A stretch of 64,000 nt of DNA from an uncultured Ruminococcus sp. (GTDB taxonomy: Bacteria; Bacillota; Clostridia; Oscillospirales; Acutalibacteraceae): assembly GCA_902777275.1 (NCBI GenBank), contig CACYTI010000012.1, positions 1 through 64,000 on the forward strand, read 5' to 3'. Shown here piece by piece: positions 32,775-41,760 of this stretch (within the stretch, counting starts at the first letter, position 1; every line of letters begins with the position of its first letter). The translations under genes were made by a program, and so were the position numbers. The notes beneath the pieces were generated by a model. It did not search any database. It was not told where the DNA came from and worked only from the letters and a program-made list of their open reading frames with translations.

Positions 32775-34820
32775 ATGCCTTCACTTTACAAAATACCCAT
32801 TTCAGAGCTAAAGGGCTTTGGTGAAAAACGCGCGGAGCTGTTCTCAAAGCTTGGGGTTAATTCTATAGGAGAATTATTGAATTATTATCCCCGCGCTTAT
32901 CAGGACTGGACTTCTGTTGTAAAAATTGAAAATCTTCAGGACGGCGGCACATTTTGTATAAAAGCGACCGTCGGTTCGCCTGTGTCCGATACCCGCGTTT
33001 CGGGAGGAATGATCCTCACAAAAACAAAGGTTTACGACGACACCGGCGCGCTGAAGCTTGTTTGGTTCAACAACCGCTATATCAGTCAAATGCTCGTGTA
33101 CGGCGGAGAATATTTCTTTTTCGGAAAAATATCCGTTGACAATTACGGTGCGCAAATGGTTGCGCCTGCTTTTTCAAGCGCCGGCAAGGGCGCCGGGATA
33201 CATCCCGTTTACCGTACCACGGCGGGGCTGCCCGCAAAAACTGTTTCGGCGGCTGTCGAGCAGTCTTTAAAGCTTCTTCCCGAAACCGTAAACGACCCGT
33301 TACCCGAGCTTATACGGAAAAAATACGGCTTGTGCGGTCTTAAGCAGGCGCTTATGGACGTTCACTTTCCCAAAACGCGCGAGGCTCTTGAGCTTGCACG
33401 CAAGCGGCTTGTTACCGAGGAGCTGTTGGTGCTCAACCTTGGTATGCGCTCGATCAAGGGACAGAGCAGGGGAGTCAGCGGAGTTAAAATCAAAACCGAC
33501 TTTTCCGGGGAGTTTGCTTCGCTTCTTCCGTTTGAAATGACGGGAGCTCAGAAGCGCGCCGTTGCCGACTGCGTTTCCGATATGATCCGAAAAACCTCGC
33601 CGATGAACCGTCTCGTTCAGGGTGACGTCGGCTCGGGCAAAACCGCCGTTGCCGCTTCCGTCTGCTATACGGTCGCGAAAAACGGATTTCAGGCGGCGTT
33701 TATGGCACCCACCGAAATATTGGCAAGGCAGCATTTTGAAAATCTTTCCAAGCTGCTTGAAAAAACGGGGGTCAGGGTCGCTTTGCTTACCGGCTCATTA
33801 AAGGAGAGCGAAAAAAAGCGTGTGCGCACGGCTCTTGCCGATGGTGAGATAGATTTGGTCATCGGCACCCATGCACTGATAACCGACAAAACCGAGTTTA
33901 AAAATCTCGGTCTTGCCGTAACCGACGAGCAGCACCGCTTCGGAGTCGCTCAGCGCGCGAGACTTCTCGGAAAGGGAGAAAATCCCCATTTAATGGTAAT
34001 GAGTGCCACGCCCATTCCGCGCACGCTCGGTCTTATCATCTTCGGAGATTTGGATATTTCCGTTATTGACGAGCTGCCGCCCTCGCGCAAGGCTGTAAAA
34101 ACCGTGCTCAGGGGCTCGGCTGACCGCCCTAAAATATATCAATTTATAAAAAAAGAAATAGCTGCCGGCAGACAGGCTTATATCGTCTGTCCTCTGATTG
34201 AGGAGGGCGCGATCGACGGAGTCGCCTCGGCTGAGGAATACGCCGAGAGCCTTATGCTCAACGAATTTTCCGATACTCCCGTAGCGGTCGTTCACGGCAA
34301 AACAAAAGCCGACGAAAAAGAGCGGATAATGGCGGATTTTGCAGCTAACCGTTACTCGCTTCTTGTGGCTACTACCGTTATCGAGGTCGGTGTAGATGTG
34401 CCGAACGCCTCGGTAATGGTAATTGAAAACGCAGAGCGCTTCGGGCTTTCACAGCTTCATCAGCTCAGGGGAAGAGTGGGAAGAGGTGAGTTTCAATCCT
34501 ACTGCGTTCTTATCAGCGACAGGAGGAACGACGAGACGACCGAACGGCTCAGAGTGATGTGCTCGACGAACGACGGCTTCAAAATTGCCGACGAGGATCT
34601 GAGGCTACGCGGTCCCGGAGATTTCTTCGGCGAACGCCAGCACGGTCTTCCGCAAATGGCGATAGCTGATTTTGCCGACTCAAAAAGCCTTGAGCTTTCG
34701 CAAAAGATTGCCGACGACATAATTTTTACCTATAAGGATCTGCGCAATGACGAGCTTCATCTGCTCAAAGCGGAAGTTGACCGTCTGTTTCAGCGCGGTG
34801 GACAAAATACAATGAATTGA
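32775..34820 (+). CDS. recG: ATP-dependent DNA helicase RecG
   Basis: Remodels stalled forks and Holliday junctions. The 681-residue length is normal. The N-terminal wedge/OB domain (LLNYYPRAYQDW) is followed by helicase motifs: QGDVGSGKTAVA (Walker A), MAPTEILARQH, DEQHRFGVAQR (DEQH box), MSATPIPRTL, the motif VI region QLRGRVGRGE and the RecG tail LRLRGPGDFFGERQHG. The ATG has no clear Shine-Dalgarno. dacF starts 15 bp after the stop. Confidence 0.96.
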   Translation: MPSLYKIPISELKGFGEKRAELFSKLGVNSIGELLNYYPRAYQDWTSVVKIENLQDGGTFCIKATVGSPVSDTRVSGGMILTKTKVYDDTGALKLVWFNNRYISQMLVYGGEYFFFGKISVDNYGAQMVAPAFSSAGKGAGIHPVYRTTAGLPAKTVSAAVEQSLKLLPETVNDPLPELIRKKYGLCGLKQALMDVHFPKTREALELARKRLVTEELLVLNLGMRSIKGQSRGVSGVKIKTDFSGEFASLLPFEMTGAQKRAVADCVSDMIRKTSPMNRLVQGDVGSGKTAVAASVCYTVAKNGFQAAFMAPTEILARQHFENLSKLLEKTGVRVALLTGSLKESEKKRVRTALADGEIDLVIGTHALITDKTEFKNLGLAVTDEQHRFGVAQRARLLGKGENPHLMVMSATPIPRTLGLIIFGDLDISVIDELPPSRKAVKTVLRGSADRPKIYQFIKKEIAAGRQAYIVCPLIEEGAIDGVASAEEYAESLMLNEFSDTPVAVVHGKTKADEKERIMADFAANRYSLLVATTVIEVGVDVPNASVMVIENAERFGLSQLHQLRGRVGRGEFQSYCVLISDRRNDETTERLRVMCSTNDGFKIADEDLRLRGPGDFFGERQHGLPQMAIADFADSKSLELSQKIADDIIFTYKDLRNDELHLLKAEVDRLFQRGGQNTMN

Positions 34821-34835
34821 TTGGAGTAAATGCCA

Positions 34836-36182
34836 ATGAAAAAAATCTTGATCCGCATTCTTTCCGTGACCTTGGCTCTGCTTGCGCTGCTGAGCGTTTC
34901 CGTTTGCGGCGCAGGAGCGATGTCGTTTCCGAACGACATTCAAACTCAGTCGAAATCCGTTTTGCTCGTGAGCATGGACAACGGTCAGACCGTATATGAA
35001 AAGGAACCCGACGCGAAAATGTTCCCTGCCTCCACCACGAAGATAATGACGTATATCATCGCCTATGAGAATATCGACGACGTTAAAAATACCCGGATCG
35101 AAATCAAAAAAACGATCATCGACCAACTTCTTAACACCGGCAGCTCAATGGCGTATCTGTCCGATCACGTTGGGCAAACGGTGAGCGTAATCGACTTGCT
35201 TTACAGCCTAATGGTCCCTTCGGGTAACGACGCTGCATTGGTGCTTGCCGATTACGTCGGCGGAGGCGACGTTCAGGTGTTTGTCGATAAAATGAACGCC
35301 AAGGCTGAGGAACTGGGCTGCGAAAACACTCATTTCGCGAATCCCGACGGACTTCACGATGAGAACCACTACACGACTGCGCGTGATCTCCTTAAAATCA
35401 CGAACTACGCGCTTAAGCTGCCCGACTTCATGAAGATCTCCAACACGGTAAAATACACCTGTGAGGGTGACGACACGCCGCTAAGAACAACAAATCTGCT
35501 TATAGACCCCAACAGCGAATACTTCTACACTTACGCTGAGGGTATCAAAACGGGAACTACCGATCAGGCGGGAAGATGTCTTGTTACGACAGGCTCCGCC
35601 GACGGTCAGTCATATATTCTCATTTTGCTCGGCGCTCCCTACAAGGAGGGCACTCAAGAGGAATACTACACCTTTACCGACGCAGCAGCGCTGTTCCGCT
35701 GGTGCCTCACAAGCCTTGAGCTTGCAACGATAAAGACGACGGAAACGCCCATTTGCGAGGTTGACGTTAAGTACGCTATGGGGCGCAACAAGATAAACCT
35801 TGTGCCGGAAAAGAACCTAAACGCTATTCTTCCCAAGGATTTGCCGCCCGATAATTTAGTGATTGAAACAGACGTTCCCGAAGAGCTTGAAGCGCCCTTA
35901 AAGAGGGATCAGGTCGTCGGCTCGGCATCGGTTTTCTATATTGACCCCACGACGGGAGAAAGACAGTTGATTGAAAAGGTCAATCTCTTGCCCGCAGAGC
36001 AGGTCGATCACAGCGGCTTTATGGCTACGCTTGAGATAATCGGCACGATTTTCCGTTCATATTGGTTTTTGATTCTTATCGGACTCATTGTTATTGTTGT
36101 GGTTATTTATATAATCGCTTCCAAGGTGCACCGCAAGCGCAAAAGAAGAAACCGCGAGGTCAAGCGTTACCGCAATTTCTAA
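34836..36182 (+). CDS. dacF: D-alanyl-D-alanine carboxypeptidase (DacF-type PBP)
   Basis: Trims the terminal D-Ala from peptidoglycan stem peptides. The 448-residue protein has a signal peptide, the serine SxxK motif PASTTKIM, SGN (MVPSGNDAAL) and KTG (GIKTGTTDQAG), a PBP5-like C-terminal domain, one C-terminal membrane helix (about residues 405-428) and a basic cytoplasmic tail. GGAG 9 bases upstream selects the second of two ATGs. The DacF name is by similarity; a vegetative DacA role is equally possible. Confidence 0.92.
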   Translation: MKKILIRILSVTLALLALLSVSVCGAGAMSFPNDIQTQSKSVLLVSMDNGQTVYEKEPDAKMFPASTTKIMTYIIAYENIDDVKNTRIEIKKTIIDQLLNTGSSMAYLSDHVGQTVSVIDLLYSLMVPSGNDAALVLADYVGGGDVQVFVDKMNAKAEELGCENTHFANPDGLHDENHYTTARDLLKITNYALKLPDFMKISNTVKYTCEGDDTPLRTTNLLIDPNSEYFYTYAEGIKTGTTDQAGRCLVTTGSADGQSYILILLGAPYKEGTQEEYYTFTDAAALFRWCLTSLELATIKTTETPICEVDVKYAMGRNKINLVPEKNLNAILPKDLPPDNLVIETDVPEELEAPLKRDQVVGSASVFYIDPTTGERQLIEKVNLLPAEQVDHSGFMATLEIIGTIFRSYWFLILIGLIVIVVVIYIIASKVHRKRKRRNREVKRYRNF

Positions 36183-36220
36183 AGAAATATTCAGGCAAGT
36201 TAATCTTTTCAAGATAATAA

Positions 36221-36266
36221 ATCAGCACCCCGCTGTGAGCGCAAACTCACGACGGGGTGATTTTTC
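36221..36266. terminator. Shared terminator
   Basis: CACCCCG pairs with CGGGGTG with inner TGAG/CTCA pairing, followed by ATTTTT. Confidence 0.75.
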
Positions 36267-36276
36267 TTAATAAGAA

Positions 36277-38250
36277 TTAAACTTCATTGCCGATGTTTTT
36301 AACGATCGTCAGGATATTTTTGCCGTCCTTGTATTCGTAGGAATATTCGTCGGCAATGTTGAAGGAGAGGAATCTTCCCAAGCCGCCTATTGAGTTTTCA
36401 CGGTCGTATTCCTCAATATCAATAACGTCCTTTGTGGGGTCGAACTCCCTGCCGCTGTCGGTGAAAATCATCGTAACGGTTTTTTCGTCAGAGAGTATAT
36501 CGAGCACCGCTTCTCCTTCGCTGTCCTCATAGGCGTAGCTGCAAATGTTTACAAAGATTTCCTCGGCTATGAGCCTGAGCTGAAATTTTGTATCATCATC
36601 TACGGGAAGAGCGTCAAGCTTACTGTTGACTTCGGTAATGCTTTCCTTTTTCGCGGCGAGTGTTAAATGTACGCGGCGCTTACCCGGAGCCATGAGAACA
36701 AGCACCGTGATGTCGTCGCTCTGCGGCGCTCCGTTCGCGAAACTTTTAACCTCTTTCAGCACAGTGTTCATAACGGTTCTGTCCGACTCCTTAAGGTTGT
36801 TTTTCAGGATCTCCTTAAGCCTGTCATCGCCGAACAGCTCGTTTTTGTCATTGCTTGCCTCGGTAACGCCGTCGGTATACAGGAACAGCTTGTCATGCGG
36901 CTTCAATTGCACGGTGATCTCGTCGTAGCTTTCATCGGTGAAGATACCTGCCGCCATGTTCTCCGTTCCGCCGAGCTCGATCAGCTCGTCCGATAAAAGA
37001 TACGGATAGTTGTGTCCGGCGTTTGAGTAAACAAACTCAAAGGTTTCGGGATTGAAAAAACCGATAAACGTGGTTATAAACATCGTGTTTGAATTGTGCT
37101 TTGCAAGCCCGTTGTTGTACCTGGACAGTATCTCTCCGGGCGTCAGACCCGCTTCGGCGTAATTGCGCAGAAGTGTGAGCGCGCGCGACATTAACAGCGC
37201 TGATGAAATACCCTTGCCGGAAACATCGGCGATAACAACGCAGATCCTGCCGTCCTTAAGCAGCTGATAATTGTAAAAATCACCGCCGACGTCCTTTGCG
37301 GCATTCATTTGCGCGGATATATTTACCGAATCCCTTGAAAACCGCTCAGGCTCAAGAAGACCGAGCTGAATCGTTCTTGCAATGTTCATTTCGGCTTCCT
37401 GCATAGACTTCTGGCGGTTCAGAACAGAAATGTCATCTATGTACCGGTCGATCTCCTCCGCCATGATATTAAAGGATTTTGCCATTTCCGCGAATTCGTC
37501 TTTTCCCTTAAATGCGATGGGCGAAAAATCGCTCTCCCTGTCCGAAACAAACGCCGTCATTCGTTTGCTTATCGACCGTGCGGGTCTGGAAACGAATCTT
37601 CTTATTATTATCGCGGTCAGAATGATGATCAGAAACGTGGAAGCCAAAACAGCTAATACAATAATACTGAATTTAGTTTGAAAAGTATTGATAAGACTGT
37701 CGATATTCATTTCCGCGCCGATTACGGAAACCGTTTTGTTTTCCACCATCTTTGCGGTTTTGGAATCATAATAGCCGGTCACGGGCATATAGCAAACAAT
37801 AACATTGCCGTATTGGTTGTCAGCATAGCGGTAAACGGTTTCCTTGGTTTTAAATGCCTGTACCAATTCTTCGGAAAGACCGTGATAAATATAGCCGTCG
37901 TAGTGTGTTATTTTCGCGGATTCGACGGCGTCTTTTCCGTAGCCGATAGCCACATACATACTTCTGTCATTTTCAATATCGGGAACCTCCGCGTAAAGAT
38001 ACGCCAGCGAAAAGTTCTCACACATCTTGGTGAAAATATCGTCGCAGTTGGAGCTGTCTTTTAGATTGTACGGGTCATACACCGAAAAAACATCGGCAGC
38101 CGTATCAGCGGCGTGTTTTACGTCGTTTTCGGCGCCTTTGATATAGTTTTCGTACATCAGCATATATGATGTTACCAAAACAGCTATGTCGGAAAGCAGG
38201 ACAACCGGAAGCAGAATTAACACTATCTTCCAAAATATTGAATGTTTCAT
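36277..38250 (-). CDS. Membrane PP2C phosphatase with HAMP and HATPase domains (SpoIIE/RsbU-like)
   Basis: A 657-residue partner-switching regulator. Two membrane helices (about 7-29 and 196-217) enclose an extracytoplasmic sensor, followed by HAMP, a SpoIIE/RsbU PP2C domain (GGDFYNYQLLKDGR, IADVSGKGISSALLM, LFLYTDGVTEA, SDDITVLVL) and a C-terminal GHKL kinase-like domain resembling RsbW (EEIFVNICSYAY, SIGGLGRFL). It would dephosphorylate, and perhaps also phosphorylate, the STAS protein encoded just upstream, 20 bp away on the same strand. No clear Shine-Dalgarno is seen. Its target sigma factor is not in the window. Confidence 0.9.
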   Translation of the reverse strand: MKHSIFWKIVLILLPVVLLSDIAVLVTSYMLMYENYIKGAENDVKHAADTAADVFSVYDPYNLKDSSNCDDIFTKMCENFSLAYLYAEVPDIENDRSMYVAIGYGKDAVESAKITHYDGYIYHGLSEELVQAFKTKETVYRYADNQYGNVIVCYMPVTGYYDSKTAKMVENKTVSVIGAEMNIDSLINTFQTKFSIIVLAVLASTFLIIILTAIIIRRFVSRPARSISKRMTAFVSDRESDFSPIAFKGKDEFAEMAKSFNIMAEEIDRYIDDISVLNRQKSMQEAEMNIARTIQLGLLEPERFSRDSVNISAQMNAAKDVGGDFYNYQLLKDGRICVVIADVSGKGISSALLMSRALTLLRNYAEAGLTPGEILSRYNNGLAKHNSNTMFITTFIGFFNPETFEFVYSNAGHNYPYLLSDELIELGGTENMAAGIFTDESYDEITVQLKPHDKLFLYTDGVTEASNDKNELFGDDRLKEILKNNLKESDRTVMNTVLKEVKSFANGAPQSDDITVLVLMAPGKRRVHLTLAAKKESITEVNSKLDALPVDDDTKFQLRLIAEEIFVNICSYAYEDSEGEAVLDILSDEKTVTMIFTDSGREFDPTKDVIDIEEYDRENSIGGLGRFLSFNIADEYSYEYKDGKNILTIVKNIGNEV

Positions 38251-38270
38251 GGTTTATTAAATAACACCCG

Positions 38271-38564
38271 TTACTCTATATTAAGAACCTTTGTAAAGCC
38301 TGTCATTTTGAAAATTTCAAATACATTCCTGTTAAGGTTCCTCAAAGCTAAATTGCCGCCGCCGACAGTCTTGCGTGCGTTGAGAACCGCCCTTATTCCG
38401 GCGGAGGAGATATAATCCACGCCTGCAAGGTCAAGAACGAGCTTTTCGCATAGCGGAGCGTTAGTGTTAACGGCTTGTTCAAGCTCGGCGGAGGTCAGGG
38501 TGTCGATTCTGCCCTCTACAAGCAGAGTGCAGGTTTTGTCGTTGAGTGTTTGTGTAATAGTCAT
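38271..38564 (-). CDS. STAS-domain anti-sigma factor antagonist
   Basis: A 97-residue SpoIIAA/RsbV-like protein with the phosphorylation site in DYISSAGIRAVL (probably the second Ser). When unphosphorylated it would bind an anti-sigma kinase and release a sigma factor. GAGGAC precedes the ATG. It is the first gene of a pair with the PP2C/HATPase protein. Confidence 0.92.
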   Translation of the reverse strand: MTITQTLNDKTCTLLVEGRIDTLTSAELEQAVNTNAPLCEKLVLDLAGVDYISSAGIRAVLNARKTVGGGNLALRNLNRNVFEIFKMTGFTKVLNIE

Positions 38565-38662
38565 AGTACCGTCCTCACAAATCTTATTTTGAATTGTTAT
38601 GTGTTTTTGATTATTATAACATACAATTTACCAAAAGTCACTATAGTTTCCCGATTTTTTAA

Positions 38663-38691
38663 TTGACAAATTACCCTTCGTATGATAAAAT
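38663..38691 (+). promoter_or_regulatory. Promoter of the SCIFF locus
   Basis: TTGACA, 17 bp, TAAAAT, 33 bp before the precursor start codon. Confidence 0.8.
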
Positions 38692-38724
38692 TTAATTAAT
38701 AATTCCTAAAGGAGTATGGTACCT

Positions 38725-38874
38725 ATGAAGAGAATTAAAACTATCGAGACCCGCGACCTTAAGAAAAGCGTAAAGAGCGGCGGCTGCGGCGAATGCCAGA
38801 CCTCTTGCCAGTCCGCCTGCAAAACTTCCTGCGGCGTTGCAAATCAGCAGTGCGAGAAGTGCCTCGAAAAATAA
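38725..38874 (+). CDS. scfA: SCIFF (ranthipeptide) precursor peptide
   Basis: A 49-residue ribosomal peptide precursor, six-cysteines-in-forty-five-residues type. The leader is MKRIKTIETRDLKKSVKSGG and the core reads CGECQTSCQSACKTSC, then GVANQQC. The cysteines are at 21, 24, 28, 32, 36 and 43, with an additional seventh at 46. The maturase encoded next would link Cys sulfurs to nearby residues (Thr in studied cases) by thioether bonds. GGAG stands 10 bases before the ATG. The peptide family is widespread in Clostridia and linked to quorum-type signalling in some. Confidence 0.95.
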   Translation: MKRIKTIETRDLKKSVKSGGCGECQTSCQSACKTSCGVANQQCEKCLEK

Positions 38875-38895
38875 CAGTCTCAACAAGTAAGTGAG

Positions 38896-38925
38896 AGCCG
38901 TTATCCCTCAGGGCTAACGGCTTTC
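38896..38925 (+). terminator. Attenuator-like hairpin between SCIFF precursor and maturase
   Basis: AGCCGTTA pairs with TAACGGCT around CCCTCAGGG sequence, followed by a weak T stretch. A leaky terminator here would yield more precursor than enzyme. Confidence 0.65.
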
Positions 38926-38988
38926 ATTATGGGGATTTTTATTGGTTCCCTTACATTTATTATGATTTGTGTATCGGAGTGAAAACAT

Positions 38989-40359
38989 ATGATTCATCAG
39001 TATAAGCTGAACGGGTATAACATTGTGCTTGATGTGTACAGCGGAAGCGTTCATTGTGTGGACGACCTCGCCTACGACGTGATTTCAATGTTTGAGAGCA
39101 GCGGCAGAGAGGAAATCGTCCGTGTTCTGTCGGAGAAATATAAGGACGCGCCCGACATCGACGAAAACGAGATAAGCGACTGCATAGACGACGTTGAGGA
39201 GCTAAAAGCGAACGGAAAGCTGTTCACCCCCGACAAATACGAAAACCTCGCCTTCGACTTCAAAAAGCGGGGAACGGTCATAAAGGCGCTCTGCCTGCAT
39301 ATCGCGCACACCTGCAACCTCAACTGCGAGTACTGCTTCGCAAGTCAGGGAAAATACCACGGCGAGCGCGCGCTTATGAGCAGCGAAGTCGGCAGACGGG
39401 CGATAGATTTCTTGATTGAGAACTCGGGCAGCCGCGTCAACCTTGAGGTGGACTTCTTCGGCGGCGAGCCGCTTATGAACTTTGACGTTGTAAAGGATAT
39501 CGTCGCGTATGCCCGGAGCATCGAAAAGCAGCACAACAAGAATTTCCGCTTCACGCTCACTACCAACGGAATGCTGATCGACGACGATGTTATAGAGTTT
39601 GCGAACCGTGAGTGTCACAACGTGGTGCTCAGCCTCGACGGACGCAGGGAGATTCACGACAACCTGCGCAAAACCGTAAACGGCAAGGGCAGCTATGATA
39701 TCATCGTTCCGAAGTTTCAGGAGCTTGTGAAGCGCAGAGAGGGCAGGGGCTACTACGTGCGAGGCACCTACACGCACAACAACACCGATTTCACCAACGA
39801 CATATTTCACATGGCTGACCTCGGCTTCACCGAGCTTTCAATGGAGCCTGTTGTCTGCGCTCCCGACGACCCCTATGCCCTGACAAAAGAGGATTTGCCC
39901 GTTCTGTTTGAGCAGTATGAGCTTTTGGCGAAGGAGATGTTAAAGCGCGAACAGGAGGGCAGACCCATAACTTTCTATCACTATATGATCGACCTGACGG
40001 GCGGTCCGTGCATTTACAAGCGCATTACGGGCTGCGGCTCGGGCACGGAGTACATGGCGGTAACGCCTTGGGGCGACCTTTACCCCTGTCATCAGTTTGT
40101 CGGCGACGACAAATACAGGCTGGGCGACATCTGGAACGGCGTTGTCAACACCGATATCCAAAACGAGTTCAAGCTGTGCAACGCCTACGCCCGCCCCGGC
40201 TGTAAGGACTGCTGGGCAAGGCTCTATTGCAGCGGAGGCTGCGCCGCGAACGCCTACCACGCCACAGGCTCAATAACGGGCGTGTACGAATACGGCTGCG
40301 AGCTGTTCAAAAAAAGAATGGAATGCGCCATAATGATGAAGGTTTCCGTCGGCTGTTAA
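38989..40359 (+). CDS. scfB: Radical SAM SCIFF maturase with SPASM domain
   Basis: Forms thioether cross-links in the SCIFF peptide. The 456-residue enzyme begins with a peptide-recognition-like domain (YKLNGYNIVLDVYSGSVH), has the radical SAM cluster motif CNLNCEYC (C109, C113, C116), FFGGEPLMNF, and a C-terminal SPASM region rich in Cys (GCGSGTEYMAVTPWGDLYPC, CKDCWARLYCSGGCAANAY) that holds two more iron-sulfur clusters. CGGAGTGA precedes the ATG. It lies 114 bp after the precursor gene. Confidence 0.96.
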   Translation: MIHQYKLNGYNIVLDVYSGSVHCVDDLAYDVISMFESSGREEIVRVLSEKYKDAPDIDENEISDCIDDVEELKANGKLFTPDKYENLAFDFKKRGTVIKALCLHIAHTCNLNCEYCFASQGKYHGERALMSSEVGRRAIDFLIENSGSRVNLEVDFFGGEPLMNFDVVKDIVAYARSIEKQHNKNFRFTLTTNGMLIDDDVIEFANRECHNVVLSLDGRREIHDNLRKTVNGKGSYDIIVPKFQELVKRREGRGYYVRGTYTHNNTDFTNDIFHMADLGFTELSMEPVVCAPDDPYALTKEDLPVLFEQYELLAKEMLKREQEGRPITFYHYMIDLTGGPCIYKRITGCGSGTEYMAVTPWGDLYPCHQFVGDDKYRLGDIWNGVVNTDIQNEFKLCNAYARPGCKDCWARLYCSGGCAANAYHATGSITGVYEYGCELFKKRMECAIMMKVSVGC

Positions 40360-40385
40360 AATTATATGCTGTTAACCGTATGGTC

Positions 40386-40502
40386 GTAGGGGCGCACCTG
40401 AGTGTGCGCCCGGGGGCGTTGAATCAAACGTTCTGTTTTCTATCGACAATCGTACGTAAAAACAACGACGGTGCAAGGGCGAACACACGGGTTCGCCCCT
40501 AC
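40386..40502. repeat. Dispersed palindromic repeat, copy A (complete)
   Basis: A 117-bp element bounded by GTAGGGGCG and CGCCCCTAC. Each end is itself a GC-rich hairpin (GGGGCGCAC/GTGCGCCC and GGGCGAAC/GTTCGCCC), and the centre has ATCGACAATCGTACG. Three related copies are in the window (B, C, D). Confidence 0.8.
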
Positions 40503-40542
40503 CGCCATATTGAAACGAATAATTATCGCATCAAATCAAATT

Positions 40543-40628
40543 GTAGGGGAGCCCCTTGCGGGCTCCCTTGGTCGTTGAACAAAACGCTTTGTTTTCTGCT
40601 AACAATCGGACGGGATAATAACGTTGGT
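40543..40628. repeat. Dispersed palindromic repeat, copy B (partial)
   Basis: Starts GTAGGGGAGCCC with a GGGAGCCC/GGGCTCCC hairpin and continues to AACAATCGGACGGG, then decays without the right end. Confidence 0.75.
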
Positions 40629-40653
40629 TCCAGTCAAAAAACAGATTGTTTTA

Positions 40654-40704
40654 CCGAACGGCTCATATTACCGTATGTTCTTAGGGACTATATGAGCCGT
40701 TCGG
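40654..40704. repeat. 15-bp perfect hairpin
   Basis: CCGAACGGCTCATAT pairs perfectly with ATATGAGCCGTTCGG around a 21-nt loop. Short GGCTCAGCCG echoes follow up to 40740. There is no T tail, so it is not a standard terminator. Confidence 0.75.
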
Positions 40705-40857
40705 CTCAGCCGACCGCGGATTGCCCGTTAGCTCAGCCGAAAAAAATTTTTTTAAAAACTTATTTTTCTGTCAGCAGTTTGTCACACTCGGTGTGTTATT
40801 ATTATCTCGTAAAATAAAGAGCCCCGAAAAACGGAGTCAAAAAAGGAGATAATGAAA

Positions 40858-41646
40858 ATGAAGAGAAACAAGTATTTTGTACCGATTTTCGCACTTACCG
40901 CGTCAATAGTAGCTGTCGGAACACTGGCTGTCGCAGCAATAGCCCGCAGCAATGTCAAGCCGGTGAACAAGCCCGCTGTCGGAGTTGTCACCGCCGACAT
41001 CAAAAGCAAAAAGCTCAACGACGGTGTTAACACCGAGGAAGCAAAAGCAGCCTATACAAAATCGACCGACGAGTGGTTCCCCGTGAAAATTGAGAAAACC
41101 AAAACCGAAGAGAGCAAGCCTAATAAAAACGAAGAGAAGAAAGAAAAGACCGAGCAGCAGAAGCCTGAAAGCAAACAAAGCGAAAGCCAAAGCGAAAGCA
41201 CGGACAGCCGTTCCGAAAAAATGCTTGAGCTTGCGCGTCAGGCGGTCGAGAAGTGCACCGACAGCAGCATGACTAAGGAAGAAAAGCTGAAAGCCGCGTT
41301 CGATTACATCAAGAAAAACTATCTTGAAGGCTCGCGCAGGGGCGATTACCGCGAACCCGACTGGCCTGTTGTGTACGCTTCCGATCTGCTTGAGGGCGGC
41401 AAGGGCGACTGCTTCAGCTACGGAGCCGCCTTCGCTTACATGGCTAAGGCTATCGGCTATGAAGAGAGCTACGCCTGCAACAGCGGCGGTCACGGCTGGG
41501 CTGAAATCGACGGCAAAATCTACGACCCCGAATGGTCAATGCACAGCAGCAAGTATTCCTATTTCGGAATGAGCTACGACGATCCCTGCGACGTCGCCTA
41601 CAAGGGCTCGATCGGATTCGCCGAATGGACGCACGTCAAGGTTTAA
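40858..41646 (+). CDS. Secreted transglutaminase-like protein
   Basis: A 262-residue exported or membrane-tethered protein with an N-terminal hydrophobic segment, a Lys/Glu/Gln/Ser-rich low-complexity stretch at about 75-125 and a C-terminal transglutaminase-like (papain-fold) domain. The candidate triad is Cys in GGKGDCFSYGAAF, His in GGHGWAEIDG and Asp in IYDPEWS. Such domains act as peptidases or cross-linkers at the cell surface. GGAG 9 bases upstream selects the second ATG. Confidence 0.85.
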   Translation: MKRNKYFVPIFALTASIVAVGTLAVAAIARSNVKPVNKPAVGVVTADIKSKKLNDGVNTEEAKAAYTKSTDEWFPVKIEKTKTEESKPNKNEEKKEKTEQQKPESKQSESQSESTDSRSEKMLELARQAVEKCTDSSMTKEEKLKAAFDYIKKNYLEGSRRGDYREPDWPVVYASDLLEGGKGDCFSYGAAFAYMAKAIGYEESYACNSGGHGWAEIDGKIYDPEWSMHSSKYSYFGMSYDDPCDVAYKGSIGFAEWTHVKV

Positions 41647-41690
41647 AATCTGCATTAAGCTACATAAAAAATATAATCTAATCGGAATAT

Positions 41691-41732
41691 AAAAACAGCC
41701 GAAGCATAATCAAATATGCAGCGGCTGTTTTA
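41691..41732. terminator. Shared terminator
   Basis: AAAACAGCCG pairs with CGGCTGTTTT between converging genes. Confidence 0.8.
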
Positions 41733-41760
41733 TTGCTATAAAAGAAATATTTATGATTAA

